A stretch of 64,000 bases of DNA from Amoebophrya sp. A120 (lineage: Eukaryota; Sar; Dinophyceae; Syndiniales; Amoebophryaceae), in NCBI GenBank assembly GCA_905178155.1, contig CAJINV010000010.1, positions 2,934,587 to 2,998,586 on the forward strand, given 5' to 3'. The notes beneath the pieces were generated by a model. The model searched no databases. It worked only from the letters and a program-made list of their open reading frames with translations, and was not told the origin of the DNA. Positions 11,089-21,829 of this stretch are shown here, in pieces; the first letter of the stretch is position 1, and each line of letters starts with the position of its first letter. The position numbers and the translations under genes are program-made.

Positions 11089-12361
11089 AAAAAAGTGTTA
11101 ACGTTACGGCTTTGGCGATTTTTGGAACAAAATTTTTTTTTCCGCACAGTGGCTTTTTTTTCATGTAGAAGCCAACACTTTTCATGATACTAGCTACCGC
11201 GGGAGACTCTGTTGTAGCGTCATCCTCATCGGTTTGAGCTAGCTAGTACACAAAGCATTCCACTCCGCGCCCGGGTCTAGCGCAACCTCCGGAGGAATAC
11301 CACGGGCGCCGCGGCTCTGACTGTTTTGGCATGATATGGCGGTGATGTTGGCGACCTTTCGCCATGAAGTCTGTCACGCAAGGCGTGCGCCATGTGTCGG
11401 CATATGAGCCTATGCGACAACCCCCCGAAAGGTCCGCGCAACTCTTTACCATATCGCCACCTTAGAACAGTATAGGCTCGCTGCGTTTCTAGTCATTGCG
11501 CTGCAGCTTTTGAGCCATCTCACCAAGTTCTCTCCATGAAGCAGAAAAGCTGTGACTTCGAGGATGAGGAAAGTTGGCAAATTTAGGGCACCAAAGTGCC
11601 CAAGTTTTGCAGTCACCCATAAAACCGTTAACACTTTTTAGAATGGGCGGTATGATCGCCCCAGCCTGCCAAAAGCAGGCATTTTTGTATGAAAATGCCA
11701 AAAAATGACCGTTAACACTTTTTAGACAGCACGCTATGGTCGATTTATCCTCCCCAGAGACCGCGCTTCTTGGCCTGCAGGGTTTTGGACAGGGTAAGTC
11801 GATCATAGCATGCTGTCTAAAAAGTGTTAACGGTTTTTCTGGGTGACTGCGAAATTTGGCCTCAAATTGATAGCAAATCATGGACTTTTTCGGCGGAATT
11901 CCCTATGACCCGAAAAAACCGTTAAGACTTTTTAGACAGCACGCTATGATCGATTTTGCCTGCCAAAAGCAGGTCCATCCTCAGTGTCGATAGCGGGGGC
12001 GAGGATGGTGGCAACTCGAGACCATCTCTCAATGAGGTGGCTTGCAGTAGCTGCCGTCCACGAAGCGTCCCCAAACACTTGAAAAGCAGGCTCCGATGAC
12101 ACCGAGCTGGTGCGGAGGCGCTGCGACCGGGTCCAGGAGCCCAAGTGGCGCGGAAGGTTCGCCATGGAGCGGCCCCTGTGGGCGAAGTTCCGCGCCGTCA
12201 GGCCTTGTGCACCAGCTAACTCAAACAAAGTTAGTCACTCAGAGTCCCACAATAGTGAAAAGAGTGAGCGGGGCCCTTTACGCATTCATGTGATGCCGGC
12301 AGGGAACCCACAAAAAATTTTTAATGCCAAAAATGCCAAACCGTAACGTTAACACTTTTTT
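11089..12361. mobile_element. Terminal-inverted-repeat element, 1.27 kb
   Basis: The left end begins aaaaaagtgttaacgtta, and the complement of the right end begins the same way. Similarity continues for about 50 bases. It interrupts a copy of the kinase 3'-end sequence. No transposase is recognisable, so it is probably non-autonomous. Copies of the string ccgttaacactttttag recur inside. Confidence 0.7.
11708..11834. repeat. Nested 127-bp inverted-repeat (MITE-like) unit
   Basis: The ends accgttaacacttttt and its complement, continued by agacagcacgctatg, form arms of about 38 bases around a short centre. A further single arm lies at 11920-11955. The unit could fold into a long hairpin. Confidence 0.75.
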
Positions 12362-12462
12362 GTGGTTAACTCTGGTGGGGAACTTGACTCAAGGCATCTT
12401 CCCGCCTTCCCGGAGGTTCGACAGGCAAGGCAATGCCTTCGTCCCGCTTTGTTTCTTCACAG

Positions 12463-15400
12463 TCAAGGAGCAACGGGTCCGTCGCCTTGGTCGTGCCCTT
12501 CACTCCCAGCACATGCTCCACCGTCTTGCAAGCACGACGAGCTGGATTCTCCCGCCCGGAGCCGGTCAGGCCATTGTCCTTGTTGCGAGCCACCTGGTCG
12601 TGACACAGCAGGTGGAGAACCACTGACGGCCGTGGCGTGGCTGCTCGTCCTGAGGCCGGCCGAAGCTCCGCCTCGACCCCCGGCTGCGAGCGAAGAAGCG
12701 GGCTGCGGCAGAGAAGGAGCACCACTGCGGGCCGCGGCTGCGAGCGAAGAAGCGGGCTGCGGCAGAGAAGGAGCACTGCGGCCCGTGCTATGCCCGTGGC
12801 CCGCGTAGGCGGGGAGAGAACTAGCGCCACCCTGTGCTACCGGCGGGCTGGGTGGGTGCACCAGACGAGAACCCGCGCTGGAGCTGCGGCTGACTCCGCT
12901 CCCGACACTGATGAAGTCGGGCCCGCCATCCGGCTGGTTCGGCATGCTCGAACAGGGCGGGCGCAGCACCGGAGAACCCGTGCTGGAGCTGCGGCTCACC
13001 CCGCTCCCGACACTGAAGTCGGGCCCGCCATCAGGCTGGCTCGGCATGCCCAAACTGCGAGAGGACAAGGGGTCTGCGGCCATCCCGCCATCCGGCTGGC
13101 TCTGCGAGAGGACAGGGGGACTGTGGGTATCCCACAACCCGGCTTGCCCGGCGTGCTCAAACGGCGAGAGGACGGGGCCAGGGGGACTGTGGGTATCCCA
13201 CAACCCGGCTTGCCCGGCGTGCTCAAACGGCGAGAGNNNNNNNNNNNNNNNNNNNNNNNNNNNNNNNNNNNNNNNNNNNNNNNNNNNNNNNNNNNNNNNN
13301 NNNNNNNNNNNNNNNNNNNNNNNNNNNNNNNNNNNNNNNNNNNNNNNNNNNNNNNNNNNNNNNNNNNNNNNNNNNNNNNNNNNNNNNNNNNNNNNNNNNN
13401 NNNNNNNNNNNNNNNNNNNNNNNNNNNNNNNNNNNNNNNNNNNNNNNNNNNNNNNNNNNNNNNNNNNNNNNNNNNNNNNNNNNNNNNNNNNNNNNNNNNN
13501 NNNNNNNNNNNNNNNNNNNNNNNNNNNNNNNNNNNNNNNNNNNNNNNNNNNNNNNNNNNNNNNNNNNNNNNNNNNNNNNNNNNNNNNNNNNNNNNNNNNN
13601 NNNNNNNNNNNNNNNNNNNNNNNNNNNNNNNNNNNNNNNNNNNNNNNNNNNNNNNNNNNNNNNNNNNNNNNNNNNNNNNNNNNNNNNNNNNNNNNNNNNN
13701 NNNNNNNNNNNNNNNNNNNNNNNNNNNNNNNGGGGCCAGGCGGACTGCGGCTATCCCACAACCCGGCTGGCTCGGCTGGCCCAAACGGCGAGAGGACGGG
13801 GCCCGGGGGAGGACTGCGGCTATCCCACAACCCGGCTGGCTCAAACGGCGAGAGGACGGGGCCCGGGGGACTGCGGCTATCCCACAACCCGGCTGGATTG
13901 GCTGGCTCAAACGGCGAGAGGACAGGGGGGCTGGCTGTGGCCATCCCGCCACCCGGCGCCGGCGCAAAACCACTAGAGATCCATCCGGGGCCGCCGCTCG
14001 AAACGGGGGCTCCGGCCCCTGCGACAGGAGGAGGCGTCCGCGCATCATTTTGGACCTGCCTCTGGAGTTCCTTGAGCTTGTCGTGGTCTGGGATGCTTTT
14101 CTGGACGACAAGGCCGTCAGCTTTTATGTTGTTTGGCCACGGGGCTCCCTTTTGTCCTTCACGGAGAGTGGGCAGCGTCAGCGTATTCCCGCTCTGCAGC
14201 TGGTGCTTTTTGATGTACGTGACGTGATCCTCGTGCTGCCCCTGCCCGGAGAAACTGGAGGGCGTAATCGTCACCAGAGACGCGACCGTGAGCGCTGCGG
14301 AAAAAGGCCTCCCTTTCCGCGACTCCTGGTAGGGGTTGAGGATGTAGTTTTGGTAAAGTTGCTCTCCGTCAGGCGCAGGCTTCGTCAGCAAATCATAACT
14401 TCCTCCTCTTCCAGGACCACCAGGGTAGACCTTTTGCAGGTTCTCCCGAGCAACGTGCCATGGCTCCTCACTCCGCTCGCCGAGAAAGACCTTCTCGTTC
14501 CCCCCGTCTTCCACCCCAGGCTCTCCGAAGAGGTCCGCCAGAGTCCGCGCAATGGCGTACAAGTCAAATGCCGGACCGTAGGGCTGATGGAAAGGAGAGC
14601 CCCCCAGCGGCTCAACGTTGAAGCACTTATCGTCAACCAAGGGATTGATGTACCCAGCAGTCCCATTATGGGGATGTCAGGATCGAACTCCACAAAGTTG
14701 AAAGGATTTTAGCTTGTAATGCCAAACCGACCTCCGCAGCCACTACACAACCTGCGTAACTCTAAGAACTTGCAAATGCATATTAAAACAATATATAAAT
14801 GCCTGTAATTAGAGGGCACGCAAGTGAGGGCGATAGTAAGCCTGTTTGGGGTCGGAGATAGCGCTGCCAAAGCAGCACGACCGAGGACGCCTTTTTTGTC
14901 CAAAAACATAGCACCATGATAAATTGGATTGCGATCGTGGTCAGGAAATTTTTCATGCGGCGCTCAGTAACTGGGGTCTCAACTGGAACTGACTTTATGC
15001 ACGGCAAGTCATCATCTCAACTTTGTCGACTTCGATCCTGACACTTCCATAACCCAAGACGTTTCCCCCGTACAGCGGATCGCCGTACATTAGCGGATCC
15101 ACAACAAAAAAATTCTCGTCCGTACAGACAGTTATTTTCTTGCATGGCAATGGGAAAAGTATATTTTCTTCATCTTCTGTCCGTATTATTGTACTCATGC
15201 GCCATGATAAGACTTGGTAAATAAACCTAAACGTGTCATGCACGACACAAAATGCAGCATTTTTTGTGTAGTATGATGATGTGTAGTACGGAAAACAACT
15301 ATTGTCGAACTTTGTGTTGCGTATAGTGTCCAAGTGGTGTACCCCGTGTGGATAGATTCCCCTTCATGATCAACCGGAGTCGTCATCTCATCATGAACGG

Positions 15401-18400
15401 CCACGAAGGAGGCTATGAAAGTGCACCACTAACCCCCCCTCCGCCTCATGTGTAGTATATTTCTAGCAACAGAAATCCGGATCACCTCAAAAATGCAGCG
15501 CTTGCATGACAGATCTTCTAGGTCCGGCCTTTAGTGTCTTTCGGGGCTCCAGAACTTCCCATGCAAACACGATGAAAAGGCTCTGGCAGGCCGAGGATTT
15601 GGCATTTTTGCATAACAAATGAAGCGAGAGGGAGTTCTTGTCGACTTCCATAGAGTATCAAATGTAAAAATGTCTGGGTCTGGAAGATTCTGACACTTGT
15701 CATGCACGTTTTGCATGAGCCATGATGTCTGTGATGCATACCCTAGCAATACAGATTTTTTGAGGGCTTCTTGATGCGTATTCCTCATGACAAATGCCTT
15801 CTCAGCGTAGCAAGAATTGCATTCCCTTTGGTACTCATGCAATACAGATTTTTTTGGAATCCAAATGCAGCATCACAAGTTGCATTCTTCCAGACCCAGA
15901 CATTTTTACAGTTGATATAGAGGACATCCCGAAGTCAAAAAATACGGGCTGGTCGTATGATATGGGAGTGTCAGGATCGAAATCGACAAAATCGAAAAAT
16001 TTGCAATGCATAAAATGGATTCCAGATCGAACCTAGTTTCTAAGTGGCGCATGACAAATTCTGGTAGTGCCTAAATCGAGTTTGTAATGCTGTTTAGGCA
16101 GAGAAGGCTGATTCTCTCATGCTGCTTTAGCAGCTCGAGCTATAACACCAAACAGGCCTACAACCGGCCTCACTTGCCTGCTCTGCAACACACGTGTTTC
16201 GCGTCATGCATTTTATGCATCACAAATTTTTCGATTTTGTCAATTTCGATCCTGACAGTTCCATATATGAGGTTACGCCGGTCGTGTGATCGCTCCGAAA
16301 TCCCATGTTGTTCGTTTTTATGTCATTGTGCACAAACTATCAAATGTAAAAATGTCTGGGTCTGGAAGAATGCAACCTGTCATGCTAAATCTGAAGCATG
16401 CAAAAATCTGTGTTGCGTGATTTTTGCCAAAAGTCGTCCAGTTTTGGCCAAGTCGGGAGGGAGTTTCTCACGCAGGATAGGCATGAGAGAGATCGCACAG
16501 AATCTGACATGCTTCTAGGTCCTGCATTTTTCCAGGCTTCATGGGTCATGGAAAAGCTGCATGACAAATCGCGCATTCTTCCAGACCCAGACACTTTTAC
16601 ATTCGATACAAACCTATCCACACCAAATTCCTCCCCATACACGCCGTCAAACTACTGCGCCTCCATGACGAGATAAACAGCAACAATACCAATACTTGCT
16701 GTGATTTATCATGCATGACGTCACACCTTTTCGCTCTGTTCTGTCCAGCAGCATTATAAAGTAGAGGGAGATAAAGATGATGACAAGTGGCTTGCGACGT
16801 ATTGAGGTGAACACAAATTTTCACTGTGTCATGCGTTTCTTTCCTGTAGTATACGTGTTCGGGGGAGGTTGTAAATTTGTATTGCATAAAACCCAAGGTC
16901 GCCAAGCTCCAGGATTTTGGCATACATCGACTTTGCCAGGCCGTCGGCGGATCGCAGGGCGCCCGCAATCATGTCGACACTAACATGAACATAAGTAGTA
17001 GTTGCACCAGTGACTGGTGTCTCATCGAGCTCCGGAATGGCAACCCTCTCCAGTACAAAGTGGAAAGACGTCTCGCCTTCGTTCACCAGATTCGTCGAGC
17101 TTTGCCCTTTCCTGGTCACCTATCAAATGTAAAAATGTCTGGGTCTGGAAGCATGCAACTTGTCATGCTAAATCTGAAGCATGCAAAAATCTGTGTTGCA
17201 TGATTACCAAAAGTCGCACAGTTTTGACCAAGTCGGGAGGGAGTTTCTCATGCAGGATAGGCATGATAGAACTCTCACGCAATCTGTCATGCTATGTCCT
17301 ACCTACCAGACCTCATGGGTCATGGAAAACCTGCATGACAAGTCTGGCATTCTTCCAGACCCAGACATTTTTACATTTGATATCACCACAACGCGGTCAA
17401 AAGTTACCACGGCGTTTGGGGCTGCCTGGGTCAGCAGGGTGTTCATAATGATTTCCGCGCGCACGAAAACGCCACAGTCGTATCAAATGTAAAAATGTCT
17501 GGGTCTGGAAACTTGTGATGCTGGGTGGCGTCTCATGATGAGGCTACAAATGCTGGCTCAGCATGACAAGTTTCTGAGCTCCTCGGTGTTGCCTATTCTG
17601 CATGACAAACTGCGCTTCTGCATCACAGAAAAACGGAGCTCTTGGGTAACGTGCATGACAGATTTAAGAGTCATGTCAGACAAGCATGACAAACATGAAT
17701 TCTTCCAGACCCAGACATTTTTACAGTTGATAATTCGTCACTGTCAGCCACTGAGTCTTCATCTTCCTCGCCATCTTCCTCGCCAACGAGGACCCGAAAA
17801 TGCTTGCACCGAACTGTTTTCACGACCTTCGTGGCGTCTCCTGACACACTATACACAACGCCATACGTGCCCGAGCCTAGCTGTTCTCCAATATCCAGCG
17901 CGCTCTTTTCCCCGGGCTTGGACGGTGTGGGTGTCCACGAAACGCGAGCCAGGTCGCCTCCGTCCGAAACTTCACTCGTGTCATCATCGCCTTCTTCGTT
18001 TTGGTTTTGTGTATCCGTATAGTACTCGGCCCCTGCTATGCCCCGCTCAGGTAGTTTTTTTACCATCTAAATTGCGAACAAAAAACTAGTTGTACACAAA
18101 AAAGAAATAAGTATAGAAGTCTCGTGTAGTCCACGAGGTGAACCACTTCGTGCGGCATGCATGAACAGCATGAGGACGTTGAACAACTGGAGCAGGCAAC
18201 TACGCGCGGCGTTCTTTATTTTTTGCGCTGCAGTAGATAAGCATGAACCACAAGAGCCAGGTTCTTCACAGCAACCTGACCTTCATCCGGTTTGCCAGTT
18301 GATGAGCCTCGTCCAGAACTTGCCAACAGCACGCCCAATCGTGTACTAAGATGAAGATGAACAAGGGTGCGATATTAATGATCCTGGTGCAGCTTTTGCA

Positions 18401-21400
18401 TTTGCAAATCCTTGTAGTTGAGGGGCCAATCGTAGTTGCAACAACGAAGATGGTAAAAACACCTGAGCAGCCGATACGTCCTTCAACCATCTTCTCATCC
18501 AGTACTTTTTCCCACGCAGCAAGCATTTCCTGCTCGTTTCTCAACTTACGATTTTTAAAAGCCTTGTCGGTCAGATGCTTGAAGGTATTCGGTCCCCTCT
18601 TTTGCATGTCGCGAAAGCCCTTATGCATTGCAAATATGTCTGGGTCTGGAAAACGGCTGATTGGGACGCCTGCAAGAACCAATGGCCTAGCGGCTAGGCA
18701 TAAATAGTTTTTTGCTTCTGGAATGCATCTGAAACTGAATTTGATTCGTAAAGCACGCATTATCAATTGCGTTTTTGCAACATCACAGAGGAAGCAGCTG
18801 CCCTCTCGCTGCTCATGCAACACAGATTTTCATCTAGGAATGGTGATCGCCATGGCTATGGCGCAAGACACGCATTATATACAACTCCCGCTTTTCGAGA
18901 CAAAAACACAGTTGCAATGGATAGCCGTCTTTTGTCAGCTTTTTCATCGTGTCGAACTCCTGCTCTGCTTCTGCATTGCAAAAGTATCGCACTCGTAATA
19001 ATTACAATCATGCCCGGCAGCTTCCTTCTCCTAGGCAAGACATCATAACGAAATTTCATCTAGGGCTAGACAGTTCACGAGAAAATTATACGAGCAAGAA
19101 TTTGCGAATGCGATCATCATGAAATTACTACGTAGTGCGATATTTTTTACTTTTGCAATTCATACTTTCCTGCCTCCACTTTTATCGAGTAGTTCCTTGT
19201 ACCATGAATTTTGCACAACTTGTATCGTAAGGAAAAATCCCCCCTCCCCATATCGAAAAGGTATGTTTCCGAAAATTTGTGTTGCTGATTTGAGACCCCA
19301 AATCACGTGTGTCTTGCAAGAAGGCAACGCCACAACCTCCGCAGCATTGTGTAGGCGGTTTGTGATGCTGATGGGCCTACAGCGTGGACGTTTCTCATGC
19401 TAGACCCCTAGGTCAAAACCTCTCGACTTAGGCTTAGTATGGGCCTGCATTCCTCCCCAGCAAGACAAATCTGATTTGTGTACGCAAATCCTGCATCAGA
19501 GACTTCATTTTGATATGGGGAGGGGGGATTTTTCCTGTTGATAACTTGGCCGCTCGTCGCGTCCGAACAGGACATCACAATGAAAAACGTTCCCTCGTTA
19601 TCCAAGAAAAAAACGTTGTTAGTGTAAATTTGTGATGCGCAACATGCAAAATAATTGCGTCTGTCATGCTTGGCATGCATCGTAGGGTCCATTAAAGGGC
19701 GTTTTCGCGTACTATCTGCGCATGACAGGTTTCTGCTGTCATGCCAGACAAATTTGTAATGCTGTTCCTCCAAAAAAGTTACACCTACAATGTTTTTTTC
19801 TTGGATACTCGTTTTCCCATATCTGTGATGCAGACTTGTGGCCACGACAACCCACCAGTTTTGTGATGCTAGAAGGCAAATAAAGCTGCTGCGGCCTCAC
19901 TGTAGAAGTGCTGGCGAGCGTAGGAAAACGACCTTGCATCTCCAACATGACAGGAAGCAACTCGAAGTCGTGGGCAACAGCATGAATAATTACCTGCAAA
20001 AATTCAGGCCACAGCTGCGTCTCTTGCCTTCTAGCAAATATACAAATCGATTTGTGTACGCAACTACAGCATCACAAATTTCGTTTCCGATATGGGGAGG
20101 GGGCATAATTTTCCCTTGTGATAGGCGCGGAGTCGGACGAAGACGACGTCGATCGAGAACGCCGCCCACGACGGGGGGACCTCCTGGGGGGGGTCCTGTG
20201 AGAACGGGCGGAGGCGGCCCGGGACCTCCTCGGAGTATCAAGTGTAAAAGTGTCTGGGTCTGGAAGAATGCAAGATTTGTGATGCAGGTTTTCCATGACC
20301 CAGGAGGTCTGGAATGCGAGACCCAGCATGAAAGATTCTTTGAGGTGGTCCCTATCATGCCTTTCCTGCGTGAGAAGCTCCCTCTAAACTTGGTCAAAAG
20401 CGCACACCTTTTGGCACTCACGCAACACAGATTTTTGCATCATTCAGATTTTTTAGCATGACAAGTTCTAATCTTCCAGACATCCAGGGACTTTTGCATT
20501 TGATACGGAGTCTGATCAGGCGATTTGGAGGTGGACGAAGACGACGTCGATTGAGAACGCCGCCGCCGGCGGATGGGAAGGCGGATCATGGAAGAAGGGG
20601 TTCGGCGGGACGCCTTCTTCCGAGGCCGAGCGGACACCGAGCTGGAGGTGGAGGACCCAGTGCCTGTACTTCCTGCTTGTGTCAGAGTTCTTGCCGCTGC
20701 TGCTTCTTGTTCCAACAGGAAGCTGGTGGAGGTCGCTGTACTAGCGTCACCTTTACTATCAACTGCAAAAGTGACTGGGTCTGGAAGATTCTGAGACCTG
20801 TGATGCACGTCTTGCATGAGCCATGATGTCTGTGATGCACGCCCTAGCACCACAGACTTTTTGAGGGCATCTTGATGCCTATTCCGCATGAGGAATGCCC
20901 ACCTATCCTTGTAGCAAAAATATATACTCCGTTTGCTACTCATGCAATACAGATTTTTTTGGAATCCAAATGCAGCATCACAAGTTGCATTCTTCCAGAG
21001 CCAGACATTTTTGCAGTTCATAACCTCCCTCACCAGTACCGGAAGCTGGAGATGCAGTAAATTCGGATTTTTCCGAATGGACGTCGACGGCCGGTGGTTC
21101 TTGCGGGTCTCCGCTTTCGACGCTGGGTGAAGTACTAGACAGTGTAGAAGAAACAATCGTGCCATCAACAAGAACGTCTTGATGTTGAACATCTTCCCGG
21201 CCGTCTGTACTTCCTGGTGTTCTTGTTGGCGCAGAAACACCATTCGGATTTTCGCTCTTACCGCTCGAAGTAGGAGTCGCACCCGACGTTGTTCTTTGGA
21301 ACAAAGAAAATGAAGACATGTTCCAATCGGTGCCTTGTTGCAGCAGCCAGTGACGCTTGGCGCCCGGGCGGGGCGATAAAAACTTCCGCTCATCTGTAGT

Positions 21401-21829
21401 TTCTCCTTCTTCTACTTGCACCGGGGAAACTGCTGGTGCTGCGGCCATGATAGGCGCGGCCCCGACGACATCCGTTGGAGTCTCCGTATTGGGCGGAGAC
21501 TTGGCGGCAATCGAGCTTGGCGGGTTTTCGGCTGCATTTTTGTCAAACCCCGAAACCCCGGCGACAGAGAGACCGAGGAGCAAAGCCGCTTTGATATGAA
21601 CATTATCCTGCGTAAAAAACACGAGCGTAGCCCAACTATGTTTCCTTATTACAACTTCTGAACAACTTTCTTTGCAGCGAAGTTTCAATACATGGTCGTA
21701 CCAGCATCTTCATCATTGCTCCGCAAAGACATAGCCTGCTAATTATATCGCGCACTAAAAGTCGTAGCTGATCCTCGTAGTATTTTACACAGGATATCTT
21801 AATCGCGGAAAGAGAAGCGACACCACCAT
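12463..21829 (-). CDS. Secreted protein kinase, copy 2 (15 exons), contains an N gap
   Basis: Probable exons run 21829-21797, 21604-21023, 20756-20506, 20235-20124, 19570-19544, 19222-19165, 18618-18476, 18036-17733, 17480-17383, 17120-16889, 16337-16266, 15960-15918, 15413-15327, 15093-15052 and 14666-12463. It is the paralog of the kinase at 1662-8061. It has the same signal peptide region (MVVSLLFPRL joined to SNVHIKAALLLGLSVAG), glycine loop LGSGTYGVV, VVKTVRC lysine, helix C RAEIIMNTLL, catalytic loop VHNDIKTNNMGF, DFG motif, GTAGYINP and GPAFDLYAIARTL. The C-terminus differs: a Pro-rich tail of about 20-residue repeats (SPPGPVLSPFE...AGLWD). The repeats hold an assembly gap, so their number is unknown. 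Exon joins were set by restoring homology with copy 1; several ends are uncertain by a few bases. Confidence 0.7.
13100..13960 (-). repeat. Coding minisatellite in kinase 2 tail, with gap 13237-13731
   Basis: Units of about 54-66 bases share the core caacccggcttg and ggcgagaggac on the plus strand. On the minus strand they encode LSPFE..GLWDSRSPPGP. A run of 495 N interrupts the array, a typical sign of assembly collapse in a tandem repeat. Confidence 0.9.
14667..15051. mobile_element. Introner, family E, in the activation segment of kinase 2
   Basis: The ends tatggggatgtcaggatc and gatcctgacacttccata are inverted. It splits GGNVLGY from NGTAGYINP. Kinase 1 is continuous here (YSGMFGSPGYINP). 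Confidence 0.85.
15094..15326. mobile_element. Non-canonical intron of kinase 2
   Basis: The weak inverted ends are ggatccacaacaaaaaaa and its rough complement ctttgtgttgcgtata. It splits TTWT from LMYGDPLY. Kinase 1 reads TTWPLMYG uninterrupted. Confidence 0.6.
15414..15652. mobile_element. Introner, family F-like
   Basis: It begins tatgaaagtgcaccac and ends cgacttccata, with flanks gaggc and gagga. Together with the family A element next to it, it forms one composite intron between FGMSS and FVAVHDE. Confidence 0.6.
15656..15917. mobile_element. Introner, family A, TSD tagag
   Basis: It has perfect family A arms and perfect 5-bp flanks tagag. It inserted at the very end of the neighbouring element 15414-15652. 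Confidence 0.9.
15961..16265. mobile_element. Introner, family E, TSD tatga
   Basis: The arms begin tatgggagtgtcagg and extend about 42 bases. Flanks 15956-15960 and 16266-16270 are tatga. It lies within 9 coding bases of the family E insertion in kinase 1 but at a different site. Confidence 0.9.
16338..16608. mobile_element. Introner, family A, TSD caaac; empty in paralog
   Basis: It has perfect family A ends. Flanks 16333-16337 and 16609-16613 are caaac. Kinase 1 at about 3696-3712 reads gcacaaacccaaggtcg without interruption. Confidence 0.95.
16615..16888. mobile_element. Introner adjacent to the previous one, TSD aaacc
   Basis: It runs tatccacaccaaattc to aaatttgtattgcata. Flanks 16610-16614 and 16889-16893 are aaacc. 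It inserted one base away from the TSD of 16338-16608, giving a two-element intron between GDLGF and VHNDIK. Confidence 0.85.
17121..17382. mobile_element. Introner, family A, TSD tcacc; empty in paralog
   Basis: It has perfect arms with flanks tcacc. Kinase 1 at about 4935-4955 reads cctggtcaccacaacgcgg, an exact empty site. Excision restores DRVVVTRKG. Confidence 0.95.
17481..17732. mobile_element. Introner, family A
   Basis: The ends read tatcaaatgtaaaaatg and ttttacagttgata, with flanks agtcg and attcg. It precedes helix C of kinase 2, near but not clearly at the site of the family I element in kinase 1. Confidence 0.85.
18037..18475. mobile_element. Non-canonical intron with ctcaggt arms
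   Basis: Near the ends, gctcaggtagttttttta and its complement (gtaaaaacacctgagc) form inverted arms. It splits EKMVEGR from AGAEYYT. Kinase 1 reads EKMVEGWAGYTYT. Confidence 0.65.
18622..19164. mobile_element. Composite intron: half a family A arm plus a family B element
   Basis: It starts tatgcattgcaaatatg followed by a lone family A arm. From about 18970 a complete family B pair runs from gcaaaagtatcgcactcg to cgatattttttacttttgc. It replaces about 13 residues present in kinase 1. Confidence 0.6.
19223..19543. mobile_element. Introner, family D, TSD acttg
   Basis: The arms contain cccctccccatatcgaaa and gatatggggagggggg. Both flanks are acttg. Kinase 1 has the empty site cacaacttggtcattcg. 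Its length, 321, equals that of the family D element at 46858. Confidence 0.95.
19573..20123. mobile_element. Older family D introner with another introner nested inside
   Basis: The outer arms are catcacaatgaaaaac and ttttcccttgtgata. Removing 19599-19807 reconstructs a left arm (ccctcgttttcccatatc) matching the right arm. The host exons read DSAP and CSDATSGQ. Confidence 0.8.
19599..19807. mobile_element. Nested introner, TSD ctcgt
   Basis: The arms tatccaagaaaaaaacg and its complement are perfect for about 20 bases. Both flanks are ctcgt, lying inside the left arm of a family D element. Confidence 0.9.
20236..20505. mobile_element. Introner, family A, TSD cggag
   Basis: It runs tatcaagtgtaaaagtg to cttttgcatttgata, with one altered arm (cagacatccaggga). 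Both flanks are cggag. Confidence 0.9.
20757..21022. mobile_element. Introner, family A
   Basis: The ends read tatcaactgcaaaagtg and tttttgcagttcata. The TSD is unclear. Kinase 1 is continuous at the matching place (about 7425). Confidence 0.85.
21604..21796. mobile_element. Introner, family I, in the signal peptide; empty in paralog
   Basis: The ends read tatcctgcgtaaaaaac and gtattttacacaggata. It splits PRL from SNVHIKAA. Kinase 1 reads PPLSNYIKAV with no intron, so the gain is specific to copy 2. Confidence 0.85.

Noticed and set aside
12637-14712. Long plus-strand open frames opposite kinase 2
   Set aside because: They run through the tandem repeat and the N gap. The minus strand carries the kinase motifs, so these are antisense shadows.
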